Assembly: GCA_023101885.1 (NCBI GenBank) | Contig: JALPQD010000246.1 | Span: 2,404,472-2,468,471, forward strand | DNA: 64,000 nucleotides | Origin: Typhlomys cinereus | Lineage: Eukaryota; Chordata; Mammalia; Rodentia; Platacanthomyidae | Reading direction: 5' to 3' | Part shown: positions 37,015-48,380 of the stretch, in pieces | Position numbering within the stretch: position 1 is the first letter of the stretch | Layout: every line of letters starts with the position of its first letter | Notes under the pieces: generated by a model | Database searches by the model: none | The model's input: only the letters and a program-made list of their open reading frames with translations | What the model was told of the DNA's origin: nothing | Program-made: the position numbers and the translations under genes

Positions 37015-37362
37015 AATGACCACACCCATGGGCTCATGTGTTTAAGTTCTTAGTCACCAGTTGGTGGCGCTGTTTGGGAGGGCTGAAGAATATTTTTAGG
37101 ATATAGATTCCTACAGGAGGAAGTGAGGCCCTGGATTATTTCTTCGTGTTTCCTATCCTGGCCCCACTTCATGCTTCCATTTGGCTTAATGACTGTTAAT
37201 ATGGGTGACTATCCTACCCAGCACCCTACTTCTGCCAACATGCCTTCCCCACCTTGATGGAATGTATCTCTTTGGGACTACAAGTCAAAGTAAACCCTCC
37301 TTAGACTGTTTTTTGTTAAATGTTTTGTCACAGCAACAAGGAAAGTGTCTAATACAAACACT
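37015..37362 (+). mobile_element. Rodent URR1-like interspersed repeat
   Basis: ccatgggctcatgtgtttaa, cttagtcaccagttggtggc and gctgtttgggagggctgaag are followed by a 3' part with catgccttccccaccttgat and tgttttgtcacagcaacaag. It ends gtgtctaatacaaa. It is the plus-strand counterpart of 5,688-6,067. The URR1 name is from memory. Confidence 0.65.
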
Positions 37363-37379
37363 ATGCTTTCTGTTTAGGA

Positions 37380-37575
37380 GAAAACTTACACATACACATG
37401 TACCTATTCATACTCATATACATATGTACATACATACATTAATATACAGATACAGATGCATATGTATATGTACATACATGCACAAATATAAATGCATATG
37501 TATATATCTATAAATGAACACAAATATATTACATATATAATTTTAGATATTTAATAATTATATATGCCCCTGAAA
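37380..37575. repeat. Alternating purine-pyrimidine AT-rich low-complexity (ACAT)n
   Basis: Impure runs of acatac, atatgt and atacag units form about 190 bp of alternating purine-pyrimidine sequence, probably a decayed microsatellite. Confidence 0.75.
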
Positions 37576-37639
37576 CAATATCCCTTTCATATAAAATACA
37601 AAATATAATGTATACATACCATACACACAATCAGCACTA

Positions 37640-38150
37640 CATTTGCCACAGAAGATGTCCCACGGGGAGGGAATGCGTACAGGTCCTGGGCTACCTGGAC
37701 ACACTTCCTGTGCCAAGTAAGAGTCTGAGCCCCTATGCGGACCCAGGGGAGGAAATGCCCACCTTCAGACCCTTACCAGGTACAGACCCCAGCACCAGGG
37801 GACTGCCTTATCATCACACAATCAGAAGATTCCATCCAAATCCAGAGAAACTTTCCCAACAGCAGTCAAAGTCAGACAGCCTCATCTGACTCAGGAGAGC
37901 CAAAAACATCTAGAAAGAAAGCAGTCTCAGACTTCATAGAAGATCACATCATAAAACCATAAAATACACCAAGAAAGCATGTCTCCTATAAAAAAAACAC
38001 CAATCCCAGTTAAAATAACCTCATGGATACCAGGCAAGAAAGCAATACTCAGGATAATGTCTTCCAAAGAAATATTATTGACATGATCAATAAGCTTAGA
38101 GAAGATCTACAAAAGAAACATGAAAAACTTGTTTATCATATGAATTAATT
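37640..38150 (+). mobile_element. L1 5' UTR and ORF1 start fragment
   Basis: A GC-richer leader (37,640-37,800) leads into sequence whose frame near 38,024-38,130 reads like the N-terminal part of L1 ORF1 (…TQDNVFQRNIIDMINKLRED). This parallels …AQDSNFQSMIITMINTMKEE in L1 copy 2 at 57.7 kb. The frame ends after about 40 codons. It is an isolated L1 5' piece. Confidence 0.6.
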
Positions 38151-38589
38151 TGGGGGAAATATTTAATATAGCCAGTGCCTTGCTAAGCAATATTCAAAGG
38201 CGCAGGTATCTACTATATTCCAACTTGCTTTGTTCTCTAACCAGCTTTGCCGTAGACAGAACCTTAATTGCAAACATAATTTCTTTGCATAATCACAGAA
38301 CTAGTAATGAATAAAAATTAGAATAAGCAACAAACAATGAATAGTTTGCCATTATTAGATAGTCCCACTTTTAGGGAAGATTTGGAAGCATATTTATTGT
38401 CTCATCCTATTGTAAAACCACTGTAAATATCTTTAGCTATGGAATTAGAGAATCTTTTTCTCTCTTAAAAATTAGGGAAGGTAATAAATACATGTAGTCA
38501 GAAATTTGTTTAGAGGAACTCAGTTTTTTTGGTATTTAAAAATTCTTCCTCTGGCAAATGATTCAACAGTCATAATAGGGTTCCCATGC
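38151..38589. other. No recognised gene or repeat
   Basis: A/T-rich DNA separating an L1 5' piece from an L1 3' piece. Confidence 0.3.
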
Positions 38590-38860
38590 TAATGGGGAGC
38601 CCAAGAAGGGGCCCAGGACTATGCTACTGAGTCCTGAACCCTCACTAGGTTGGAGGACTCAAAGGAAGGTTCAGTGTCCACATAAAAGGATGCTCCAGGG
38701 GATGGGAGAGAGGAAGGGGGAGGCACTTGGTAAGGGGAAGGGAGACGGGGGGTGAAAAGAAGGGGGAAAGGGGGAAGAGTGCAGTGGGGAATGATAGGGG
38801 AGGGGTCCCTATTGAGCTTTTTATGATTAGGAAAAAAATAAAATGTGGGAAAAAAGTAAT
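38590..38860 (+). mobile_element. L1 3' UTR remnant
   Basis: A gcccaagaaggggcccagga start leads to a long G-rich purine stretch (38,695-38,810), then attgagctttttatgattag and gaaaaaaataaaatgtg. This is the layout of an L1 3' UTR with poly-A tail. The matching 170-codon minus frame is an artefact of the pyrimidine strand. Confidence 0.55.
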
Positions 38861-39454
38861 CTTCCTGTGAACTAGTGATGCTCCAGGTTGTCTGGTGCAT
38901 CAAAGAATGATCCAGTTCCCAACTGGGCTGCTGGGTGCTTTCTAGGTGCTTGTGAGGAGGGATGCAGAAAAGCAAAGAATCTGATGGTAGATCATCTTTA
39001 CATTTATCCAGGTCAATCATGAAATCACAGTAGGAGGGGGGAGGAAGGGAGGGAGGAAAGAAGGAGGATAAGGGGAAATAAACAAGGAGCAAGAGGAAGA
39101 TTGCATCAGTGAAACACCAGGCAACTAACACAGAGGGTATGGCCCAGAACAGCCTAGCAGTAGAACTCCAGTGGAATCATTAACTGAGTGCTGCCTTGCA
39201 GTTTTCCAGTGGCAGATGGAAGAGCACCAACTCAAAATAGAATTTCTTAGGAGAATCATCATTGCACAATGATTTTTTCAGGCAAGAGGAATGGCTTGTG
39301 GTGGTCCAGGCTCTTATATGCACCGATGTGGTCTGTCCCCTAGCAATTCTTTTTCTCAAATGGAGACAATCCAAAATAACTCCAGTCCGGTGCCCCACCC
39401 TGTTCTTTTTGGAAAAAGGTTGGAAACCTAAGGTCATTCTTTCTTTCTTTTTCA
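38861..39454. other. No recognised gene or repeat
   Basis: Unique-looking, with a small G-rich purine stretch at 39,030-39,080. A 112-codon minus frame (39,180-39,518) overlaps a SINE head and has no domain. Confidence 0.3.
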
Positions 39455-39553
39455 TTCTTTCATTTTGCTCACATGACGAGAGAGGGGAAATTGAACTCAA
39501 GTCTTCAGATTTGTGCACAAGCGAGCTTATCCACTAAGCCATTTGCTGGCACT
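39455..39553 (-). mobile_element. tRNA-derived SINE head, minus strand
   Basis: On minus it reads gtgccagcaaatggcttagt, ggataagctcgcttgtgcac, then a box-B-like gacttgagttcaatttcc. It has a B3/ID-like head and a short, diverged body. Confidence 0.7.
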
Positions 39554-40849
39554 TCTTTTTCATCCTTAATGCATCAAATGTAAACAGTCTTGAGAAACCA
39601 AACAGGGATTTAGACGGCCATCTAATCTGCAGTCATGCTGGCTGAGGGACTAGAGCTTGGAGATTAAAGAGAATTCCCTTGGAGTTATGCAGACTGTAGA
39701 AGGGTCTTCGTGTGGTCTGCATGCTGAAGACAAATGTCATGTCCAGGTCTTTTCAGCTTCACGTTCAACCCTGTCATTCAGAAGTTCAAGCAGGAAGAGA
39801 TCATCAGTTACCAAAATTCATACAAGAACTACCATTGATTTTTAAAAAGTTCATTTTCCAAGGGCATGAATTAGGTAATCCATAACAGCTAAATCATTAA
39901 GTTTAGTTTATACTAGGTTTAATCAAACAAGGGATTGTGCTTAGTTTTATTATGTACTGTGTTTGTAGGATCTTGATAAGTAGTTTATTTGATAATTCCC
40001 CACCCTGCTGATTTTGTGGAACAGGGAGATGGGGTCTGCTTTGAGATCTTCATCTGAAGAGGCTCCTCGGCCCCATCCTTGTGACCTGGTGGGGTTCACA
40101 CAATTATCAAAACACTCCGTTCCTCTGCCCTGTTTTCCTAACTTTTCCCACTCATCACCTTCCAGTCTTCTGAAGTCTCTTCCCAAGAGAATTGTGAGTA
40201 GGGGATCTACAAGGGAGAAAGACGCTAAATGCTGGGATGCTATACTTCTGAAGTTAGTAAAGTTGGCCTGCCACTTGGCTACCCAAGACCTCATTATTGC
40301 CTTTCTTTTGACTCATGTATGTTATGACAAAACCCTCTCCTGCATTCCCTCCACAGGAAAACAATGCCACATCCTGAAGAATTAGAAAGGTTACCTTGAC
40401 AAAACCACACAGATTTCTATTGAAAGCTCTATTTAAAGAGTTCTATTGTTTGGGCATATGTCAGATTCATATGTATGCATTTTAATGTGCTCAGCCTATG
40501 CTTTTATTGCTTTAGTAAAATCAATTCCAGTGTAGAGCTAGAAGCATGGCCTTTGGCCACTTTGAGATAATCTGATAAGCAAGCATTCTGAATGTACAGT
40601 TTGCAGCTTGCTGTGAGAGTCTGATTACTCTTTCTGGAAAAAAATCTCAGATGGCAAATGAATGCTCAAAATGGGGTCGATCACATACTGGAGATTTTTG
40701 TTGCAGGTCTTCGGTCTCTTAAAATCATTTTTTCTTTACTACTCTGATTTTAAGCTCAAGTATACTCTCATATATCTATGCTCTTTTGAATAATATACTT
40801 CATGAGTATCAGACTTGAAGAATAAATAGCACAATAGTTGAATGTTCAT
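39554..40849. other. No recognised gene or repeat
   Basis: Unique-looking. Opposing frames of 123 (plus, 40,014-40,385) and 114 codons (minus, 39,950-40,294) overlap each other and show no known domain. Such antisense overlap is usually chance. Confidence 0.35.
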
Positions 40850-41450
40850 ATTGTAATGGGTAAACTCGAGGGCTGGTCTTATTAGATTCAATGAAGCATT
40901 GAAAATGAATAAAGTAAGTGTCTGGATGCTTCTGAGAGCCTGTTTCCTGTCTGAATGTGGGTCGTACCATCCCATAAACTGCAGGGAGAAAGCCAGCTAG
41001 TCCTTCTCTCTGCTTCCTGGCCACTGTGAGGTGAGCAGAGCCAGCTAGTCCTTCTCTCTGCTTCCTGGCCACTGTGAGGTGAGCAGAGCCAGCTAGTCCT
41101 TCTCTCTGCTTCCTGGCCAGTATGAGATGAGCAGAGCCAGCTAGTCCTTCTCCCTGCTTCCTGGCCACTGTGAGGTGAGCAGAGCCAGCTAGTCCTTCTC
41201 TCTGCTTCATGACCACTGTGAGGTTAGCAGAGCCAGCTAGTCCTTCTCTCTGCCTCCTGACCACTGTGAGAGGAGCAGAGCCAGCTAGTCCTTCTCTATG
41301 CCTCCTGGCCACTGTGAGGTGAGTTGCTCTCTCTGCATTGCCTTCCCCAACATGGTGGACTGGAACCATGAGCTAAAATCTACTGTCACTCCCTTAATTT
41401 GTTCTCATAGGTATTTGGTCACAGGAATGAAAAGACTGTCTAACATAGAT
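40850..41450 (+). mobile_element. Rodent interspersed repeat carrying a minisatellite
   Basis: Left part: cccataaactgcagggagaaagc (40,971 on). Right part: gccttccccaacatggtgga, ctggaaccatgagctaaaat, ataggtatttggtcacagga and gaaaagactgtctaac. These match the 3' half of a common rodent repeat of the URR1-like type (catgatggactgt... gagccaaaataaac...). An internal segment has been expanded into a 48-bp tandem array. Confidence 0.6.
40991..41323 (+). repeat. 48-bp minisatellite, about 7 units
   Basis: The unit starts agccagctagtccttctctc and ends gaggtgagcag. Unit starts fall at 40,991, 41,039, 41,087, 41,135, 41,183, 41,231 and 41,279, exactly 48 bp apart. Units differ by a few substitutions. 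As 48 is a multiple of three, the minus strand stays open through the array (186 codons, repeating a 16-residue block like REGLAGSAHLTVARKQ). I regard that frame as a by-product. Confidence 0.97.
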
Positions 41451-41582
41451 ACTATAGACTATTAGTGGAGAATTCTTCCATTTCTGTTACTCTCAATTAT
41501 GACAAAAGTGAACACTGGAGAAATTAAATGCAATTAGTAAATTCTGCAAGTAGATGGCATGTTCTGTTAAAAAAAAAAAAAG

Positions 41583-41829
41583 AATAAAATAGCATGCTGG
41601 ACTGGAGAGAAGTCTCAAGGATTAAGACTCTGCCTCAAAACCAGAAGGTCCTGAGTTCAGATCCCAGGTCTCATGTAAAAACAGTTGGTAGAAATGGTGT
41701 GACCTTAACTTCAGGCCCTGATGGGCAGAGCCTGGGAAATTCTAGAGAAAGCAAAAAGGAGATAGAAACAATCCAGGATTAGTCCCAATGTCACCCTTGG
41801 TCCTCCACAGGGACACACAGTGCCCTCTG

Positions 41830-41883
<54 letters not shown>

Positions 41884-41928
41884 ATAACAAACAAACAAAT
41901 AAATAGAGTTAAAATAAAATAGTATGCT
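41583..41928 (+). mobile_element. tRNA-headed SINE with (CA)n tail and target-site duplication
   Basis: The element spans about 41,599-41,912. Head ggactggagagaagtctcaa, box-B-like gagttcagatcccaggtctc, body tgggcagagcctgggaaatt, then (CA)n at 41,833-41,879 and an A-rich end. Flanks aataaaatagcatgct (41,583-41,598) and aataaaatagtatgct (41,913-41,928) are a 16-bp duplication with one mismatch. Confidence 0.92.
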
Positions 41929-42165
41929 AGGCTGTAGAGATGTCTTGGCTGGAGTAATTTCTGCAGGAGTCACAGGAGTGTGGATCCCACATAGAAAATG
42001 GCAGGTTGGTATGGCAACTTACCTGTAATTCTAGCCCAGAAAAGTGGAGCCTGGATATACCCAGAGCAAATTGACTCACATATCCACTCTTGCATATCCA
42101 TACACATGAAAATATGCATATACACATGAATGTACCATATACACATACCCACAAAAATAAATAAA
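41929..42165 (+). mobile_element. Second, older SINE (B2/B3-like)
   Basis: aggctgtagagatgtcttgg is a tRNA-like head, followed by gtggatcccacatagaaaat, ggcaacttacctgtaattct and cagaaaagtggagcc, with a CA/TA-rich tail ending in aaaataaataaaag. It is more decayed than the SINE that inserted immediately beside it. Confidence 0.65.
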
Positions 42166-42319
42166 AGAAGAAAAACATAGATGACATTACTGTTCTCCAT
42201 TAGCCTCATTTAATCAGGTATGATTATAGATATTTTCCATTTAAGGGATTGATATCAATTCTCTTTGCCTTTAAAGAGATACACTAGGTTCTTTTATATT
42301 TAATTTTGAAGGGTTTTTG

Positions 42320-42692
42320 GGCATGTGTATGTGGTGTGTATGTTGGCATGTGTGTGGTCTCACTTCTTTGCAGGTACAAAGGTGTGCAGAGGCCTAAAAT
42401 TGACACGAGGAATCTTTGTCAGTCACTTTTCACTTTCCTTATTGAGATAGGGTCTCTCTGTTGAGCCCAAATCTTTCTGATAGGCATTCATCTAGCTAGC
42501 CTTTTTACTCCAAGGATCAGGCGTTCATCTAGCTATCCTTTTTACTCCAAGGATGCCCTGTATCTGACTCCCTAGCACTGGAAAAACAGCAGGCTGCCTT
42601 ACCACCTAGTGTTCATTTACCTGCACTCCAGGGATCTGAGCTTCTGTATTCTTGCTTACATGGCAAGTGCTTTATCCACAGAGCCATTCCTG
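42320..42692 (-). mobile_element. B4-like composite SINE with internal duplication
   Basis: Reversed order: GT-rich tail, a B1-like block (attgagatagggtctctctg), then a tRNA/ID-like head at the right end (gggatctgagcttctgtatt, gcaagtgctttatccacaga, gccattcc). This is the arrangement of B4-type SINEs. A 37-bp segment (42,483-42,519) is repeated at 42,520-42,556. Confidence 0.65.
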
Positions 42693-43474
42693 TTTCAACT
42701 CATGTTTCTAATAGTAGAAGAAGCAAAGACTCTGCCACCGATAGAAGATGAAAGACGTACACTGGGAGTCACTGTATTCCTCTTACACGCACATTACTCT
42801 TTTCTTAGCATGCTCAAGATATGTTTTGACAACTCTCTACTTAATGACAAATGTCACCAAGAATAAGTTTGTTGAAATTTAATGGTTAACTGTTCTTGTT
42901 CCATCAGTTTTTCTAGAAATTTTGGTAAAGGGAATTGTGTATTAAGCTGAATAGAGAAACATAATTATTCAATGTCTCCTGCCCAAGTTTTCTTTTACTA
43001 CAGAAACAATTATTCTCATTCATTCCCCAAAGTCTGTACTATTAAAAATGCAAGCAACTGAAGACGGGATCTTGTTACAGGATCTACAGTAGTACAAAGA
43101 ATAGAATAATTTCATTTTTCTGAGAATTATTGTGTTGCTTCTCAATTATCATAAACATCATTTCAATTCAATGGAAATTATGGAAAACCAAATTATATTG
43201 TTGTGCTGAGAATCTGGAGACAAATGGAACATCCCAGATAGGTGTTTAGGTATTATCTTTTTGATTTCCATGGTAATTAATCTTAATAGTAGCTTTCATT
43301 GTAACAGTTCAGAAAAGTTCTCCCTTTTGTCCCTTTTTATTATGAAATGAGTGGAAGTGATTGCAGACTACTGCTAAAGTAGGATTTTTTGCATCTTTTC
43401 ATTGTCACAGCAAAAATGACCAGATGATACAGAGTTAAGTCACAGACCCTTCACATACTGACAACATACACTGT
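42693..43474. other. No recognised gene or repeat
   Basis: A/T-rich unique-looking DNA between a SINE and the first L1. Confidence 0.35.
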
Positions 43475-43489
43475 CTTTGCTTCATCTTT

Positions 43490-44535
43490 GTTTTATTTTC
43501 TTATATATTTATTATTATTATTTCAGCTCATACAAACTTAATAGGTACACCAGTTCCTTCCCTCCCTCCTCCTCCCCCTGACTCCCCTGTTTCCCCTCCC
43601 CTCACCCCTCCCTCCCTATCCCTCAGTGCCTCCCACCCCAATTCCCAGAGAGTCCTTTCTTGTGCATGTCTGACTCTCCTCTGGGCCCTCTTCTCCGATG
43701 ATGTACAAGGACCCAGTGGCATTTCCCTGAATGCTTTCCCATGTTCCCCTTAAGCATAGGAACACTACTGTGGCTGCCAATCCCTTGCCTCCAAGGATCT
43801 TGGTGCCTTTAGCAGATGCTAGACTTTGTGAGGTCAATAGTGTGTTGGACATTGCACAGGGCATGCAATGTCCAATTATGATTGATTTGGCCCTAACTTG
43901 TGTGGAGTATCTTGCAAATCATTGCTCCTCCCATCCTTTTGCTCTTACACTCTTACCACCCCCTCTTCCGCAAATTTCCCTGAGCTTCAGGATGGGGAGA
44001 GATTAGTCTGGACTAGTTCTAGGTGGTTGATATAGAGTCTCTGAAGTTCTGGATTGTGGTTTGTTGATTTTCTTTTTCAGTTTTGCTGCTCCTGCAATGC
44101 CCTTCACTCCATCCTGCTGGGCACTGTATGTCACCCCCTGGCCAGAGACAAAAAACTGTTAAACTGGAGTCTTATTATAAGAGCACATTCAAGGGTAGAT
44201 GTAATAAAAGTAGGAAACCTCAGTGAGGGAGGGGTCAATCACTCATTTGCAAAATGGTTACTTTTTATCTGCCAGACTATATGCACTCCGCTTCTGGTGA
44301 GATCATACCCCCTCAGTTGTAAATGATCAGGAACGAACGTCTGTGAACTTAACCAGGTGTCACATTACTTACGTGCAGTCCTTGATGGAGGCCTATTTTC
44401 TCTACTGTAACATGGTCACTTCTCTCCTTGTTTCTGGTGTGGCCCTCCAATCCCATCCCTCCTGTTCATAATCCTTGCAATTACTGTAGGTAATTTACCC
44501 ATGAGTGTCTCAAGGTGGGCTGGGTGGGTTTGGTA
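43490..44535 (-). other. L1 copy 1, 3' UTR and tail
   Basis: About 1.05 kb between the ORF2 stop and the element end. In the L1 sense it has a mid-section with guanine-rich purine sequence (pyrimidine-rich on + at 43,553-43,645) and ends in an A/T-rich tail (43,490-43,525 on +). G-rich 3' UTRs are a conserved feature of mammalian L1s. Short frames on both strands are not genes. Confidence 0.85.
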
Positions 44536-47500
44536 CTAGGAGCCACCTATTAGGGAGTACATATGGCGCTTAATTTTCTGGGTCTGGGATACTTCACTTA
44601 ATATAATTGTTTCTAATGACATCCATTTCCCGGCAAATTCCAGTAATTCATCATTTTTGATGGCTGAGTAGTACTCCATTGTATAGATGTACCACAGTTT
44701 CCTTATCCATTCATCAACTGTTGGACATTTGGGTTGATTCCATGACTTTGCTATTGTAAACAGTGCTGCTATGAACATGGTCGTGCTTGTGCTATCGAGG
44801 TGAACCTCTGCTGTATGGGGGGTTATTCCCAAAAGTGGAATAGCAGGGTCATATGGCATTTCAATCTTTAATTTCTTTAAGAATCTCCAAACGGCTCGCC
44901 AGAGTGCTGTATGAGACTACATTCCCACCAGCAATGTAGGAAAGTTCCCCTCTCTTCACATCCTTTCCAGCATTTGTTGTTGTTTGTATTGTGGATTTTT
45001 GCCATCCTGACAGGGGTGAGATGATATCTCAGGGAAGTTTTGGTTTGCATTTCCCTGATGGCTAAGGAAGTGGAGCATTTTTTAAGATATTTGTTAGGCA
45101 TTTTAATTATATCCCTAGTAAAATTTCTTTTAAGTTCCAGGGCCCATTTTTTAATTGGGCCATTGGTTTCCTTGGTGTTTAGTTTTCTAAGTTCTTTGTG
45201 CACTCTGGACAGTAGAGCTCTATCAGATATGTATGTGGTTAGTGAAGATTTTCTCCCATTCTGTGGGTTGCCTTTGAGCTCGTGTTACAATCTCTTTATC
45301 TGAACAGAAGCTGTTTAATTTCACAAGATCCTAACTGTTGAGAGTTGGTAGCAGTGACTTTGCCATTGGATGTCTGTTTAGGAAATGTTGGCCTAGCCCA
45401 ATCAGCTCGAGGGAGTTCCCTATCCTTTCAACTATGGTTTTTATAGTCTCTGGCCTTATATCAAGGTCCTTGATCCATTTGGAATTAAGTCTTGTACATA
45501 GTGACAAGTATGGGTCCAGCTTTAATCTTTTGCATGTAGAGATCCAGTTTTGCCAGCACCATTTGTTGAAGATGCTGTTCTTTTTCCGTTGCATGTTTTG
45601 GGCCCCTTTGTCCAAGACCAAATGGCTGTAATTGTGTGGGCTTATATCTGGGTCTTCAAGTCTTATCCATTGATCTGTGTGTCTATTTTGGAGCCAGTAC
45701 CAGGCTGTTTTTATAACTATGGATTTGTAATATAGACTAAGGTTCAGTATGGTAATACCTCGAGCAGTGTTTTTGTTACTCAGGATTGTCTTTGCTATCC
45801 TGGGTCTTTTTGTGCCTCCATATGAATTTTGAAATTGTTTGGTCAACTTCTTTAAAGAATTGCTTTGGGATTTTGATTGGTATAGCATTGAATCTGTATA
45901 TTGTCTTTGGTAGGATGGTAATTTTTACGATGCTGATTCTGCCAATCCAGGAACACGGGAGGTCTTTCCAGCTTCTGGTGTCTTCTGCTATTTCTTTCTT
46001 TAGAGTTTTAAAGTTTTCATTGTAAAGGTCTTTTACCTCCTTGGTTAGGTTTATACCAAGGTATTTCATTTTTTTAGGGGCTATAGTAAATGGGATTGTT
46101 TCTCTCAAGGCTTTTTCACTTCTTTCATTCTGGGCATATAGAAAGGCTTCTGATTTTTGCACATTTATTTTGTATTCTGCCACCCTGCTGAACTTCTCAA
46201 TTAGTTCCAGGAGCTTTCTGGTGGAGTTTTTGGGATCACTCAGGTATAAGATCATGTCATCTGCAAATAGGATAGCTTGACTTCTTCCTTGCCAATTGGA
46301 ATCCCTCTTATGTCCCTTTCTTGTCTTATGGCTTTGGCTAAGACTTCAAGTACAATATTGAATAGAAGTGGTGAGAGTGGACAGCCTTCTCTAGTTCCTG
46401 TTTGAAGTGGGAATGCTTCCAGTTGTTCCCCATTGAGCATAATCCTTGCTGTGGGCTTGTTGTATATAGCTTTTATTATATTGATAAAGGTTCCTTCCAT
46501 TCCTACTGTCTCTAGCGTTTTGATCATAAAAGGCTGTTGGATCTTGTCAAAAGCTTTTTCTGCATCTATTGAGAGTATCATGTGGTCTTGGGCTTTGGAC
46601 TGGTTTACATGATGAATTACATTTATTGATTTGCGTATGTTGAACCAACCTTGTGTGTTGGGGATGAAGCCTACTTGGTCCCCATGAATGATCTTTTTAA
46701 TATGTTTTGAATCCGATTTGCTAAGACTTTGTTGAGAATCTTTGCATCTGTGTTCATCAGAGAGATCGGCCTATAGTTTTCTTTTTTAAGTGAGTCTTTA
46801 TTAGGTTTTGGGATTAAAACGATATTAGCTTCATAGAAGGAATTTGGTAGTGTTCCTTCCTTTGCTATTTGATGGAACAGTTTAAGGAGTATTGGTGTTA
46901 TTAACTCCTTAAATGTCTGGTAGAACTCTGCGCTGAATCCATCTGGTCGCGGACATTTTTTGGTGGGAAGATTACTTCCTCAATTTCCTTATATGTTATT
47001 CCTGATTCAATTTAGGTAAGTTGTGTTTGCTCAGACATTCATCCATCTCTTTTGTGTTGTCAAACTTCACAGAGTATAAGTTTTTGAAATATGATGTTAT
47101 AATTCTCTGGATTTCTTGGGTATCAGTAGTGATAACTCCATGTTCATTTCTAATTTTGTTAATTTGGGTTTTCTCTCTCTTGCTTTTGGTTAATTTAGCT
47201 AGGGGTGTATCAATTTTATTGATTTTTTCAAAGATCCAGCTTTTTGACTGGCTGATTTTTTCTATCGTTTTCTTAATCTCGATTTCAGATATTTCTCCCC
47301 TTATTTTGCTAATCTCCTCTCTTCTACTACTTTTGGGATCAGATTGCTCTAGTTTCTCTAAAGCTTTAAGCTGCATTGTTAAGTTGTTTATTTCTGATGT
47401 TTCCATTTTTTTGATGTAGGCATTAAGAGCTATGAACTTACCTCTTAGAACAGCTTTCACTGTGTCCCAGAGATTTTGGTAAGTTGTATTTTCATTATCA

Positions 47501-48330
47501 TTCGCTTTCAGGAAATCTTGAATTTACTTTTTAATTTCTTCCTGAATCCAAATCTCATTCAGCATCATATTGTTAAGTTTCCAGGAGTTAGTGTATTTTC
47601 TCTTGTTTGTTGTGTTGTGGATGTCCAGCTTTAGGCCGTGGTGGTCTGATAGGGCACAGTTTAGAATTTCAACTTTTTTGTATATGTGTAGATTCGTTTT
47701 GTGGCCCAATATGTGATCTATTTTGGAGAAAGTTCCATGTGCTGCTAAGAAAAATGTGTATTCTTTGGTGCGTGGGTGAAAAGTTCCACAGAGATCTGTA
47801 AGGTCCATTTCTTTCAGGGTTTGATTAAGTTCCAAAGTGTCTCTGTTAAGCTTTTGACCTGTTAATCTATCCCATGTTGAGAGGGCGGTGTTGAAGTCCC
47901 CAAGAATTATCATTTTGGGGTTGATTTCTTGCTTTAGATGTTGTAGCGTTTACTTAATGAATGTGGAGGAGCCCGTATTAGGTGCATATATGTTCAGTAT
48001 TGTGAAGTCTTCCTGGTGAATTGTACCTGTGACTAAAATGTAGTACCCATCTGTGTCTCTTATAATTTTCTTTGGTTTGAAGTCCACTTTGTCTGATAGC
48101 ATAATGGCTACCCCGGCCTGTTTTCTGGTTCCATTTGCTTGTAGAATTTTTGACTAGCCTTTTATTTTTAGAGCGTGCCTATCTTTTGTGGTGAGATGGG
48201 TTTCCTGCAGGCAGCAGATTGATGATTTGTGATTTTTAATCCAAATTTGTAATCTGTGTCTCTTGATCAGTGAGTTAATTCCATTAACATTTAGTTTTAT
48301 AATGGAGAAATTATTTTTAATTCCAGACAT
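44536..48330 (-). pseudogene. L1 copy 1, ORF2 (endonuclease / reverse transcriptase), disrupted
   Basis: In intact L1s ORF2 nicks DNA and reverse-transcribes L1 RNA at the nick. The reading span of 3,795 bp corresponds to about 1,265 codons, the usual length. Visible parts, N to C: QETH, GDFN (about 47,890-47,900) and SDHHG (about 47,641-47,655) of the APE-type endonuclease; [10 protein letters not shown] (about 46,550-46,580) and FADDM (46,253-46,267) of the reverse transcriptase; the Cys-rich C-terminal stretch (about 44,880-44,975). Breaks include stops at 48,154-48,156 and 47,950-47,952 in the endonuclease part and a 1-bp deletion just before FADDM relative to copy 2. The ATG at 48,330 (MSGIKN) is intact. 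Confidence 0.92.
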
Positions 48331-48380
48331 TTATTATGTTTAATAGTTTTTATAAGTATATCGCTTCGCTGTTAATGGTG

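Noticed and set aside
38619..39131. 170-codon minus frame
   Set aside because: It lies across an L1 3' UTR G-rich tract read on the opposite strand, with no domain and low-complexity Pro/Phe/Ser content.
40991..41323. Evenly spaced 48-bp repeats as a CRISPR-like array
   Set aside because: Units are contiguous without unique spacers, and the context is a rodent genome. It is a minisatellite.
40809..41369. 186-codon minus frame with a 16-residue repeat as a possible repeat protein
   Set aside because: It coincides with a 48-bp minisatellite inside a transposon copy, whose length keeps any frame open. No independent coding evidence.
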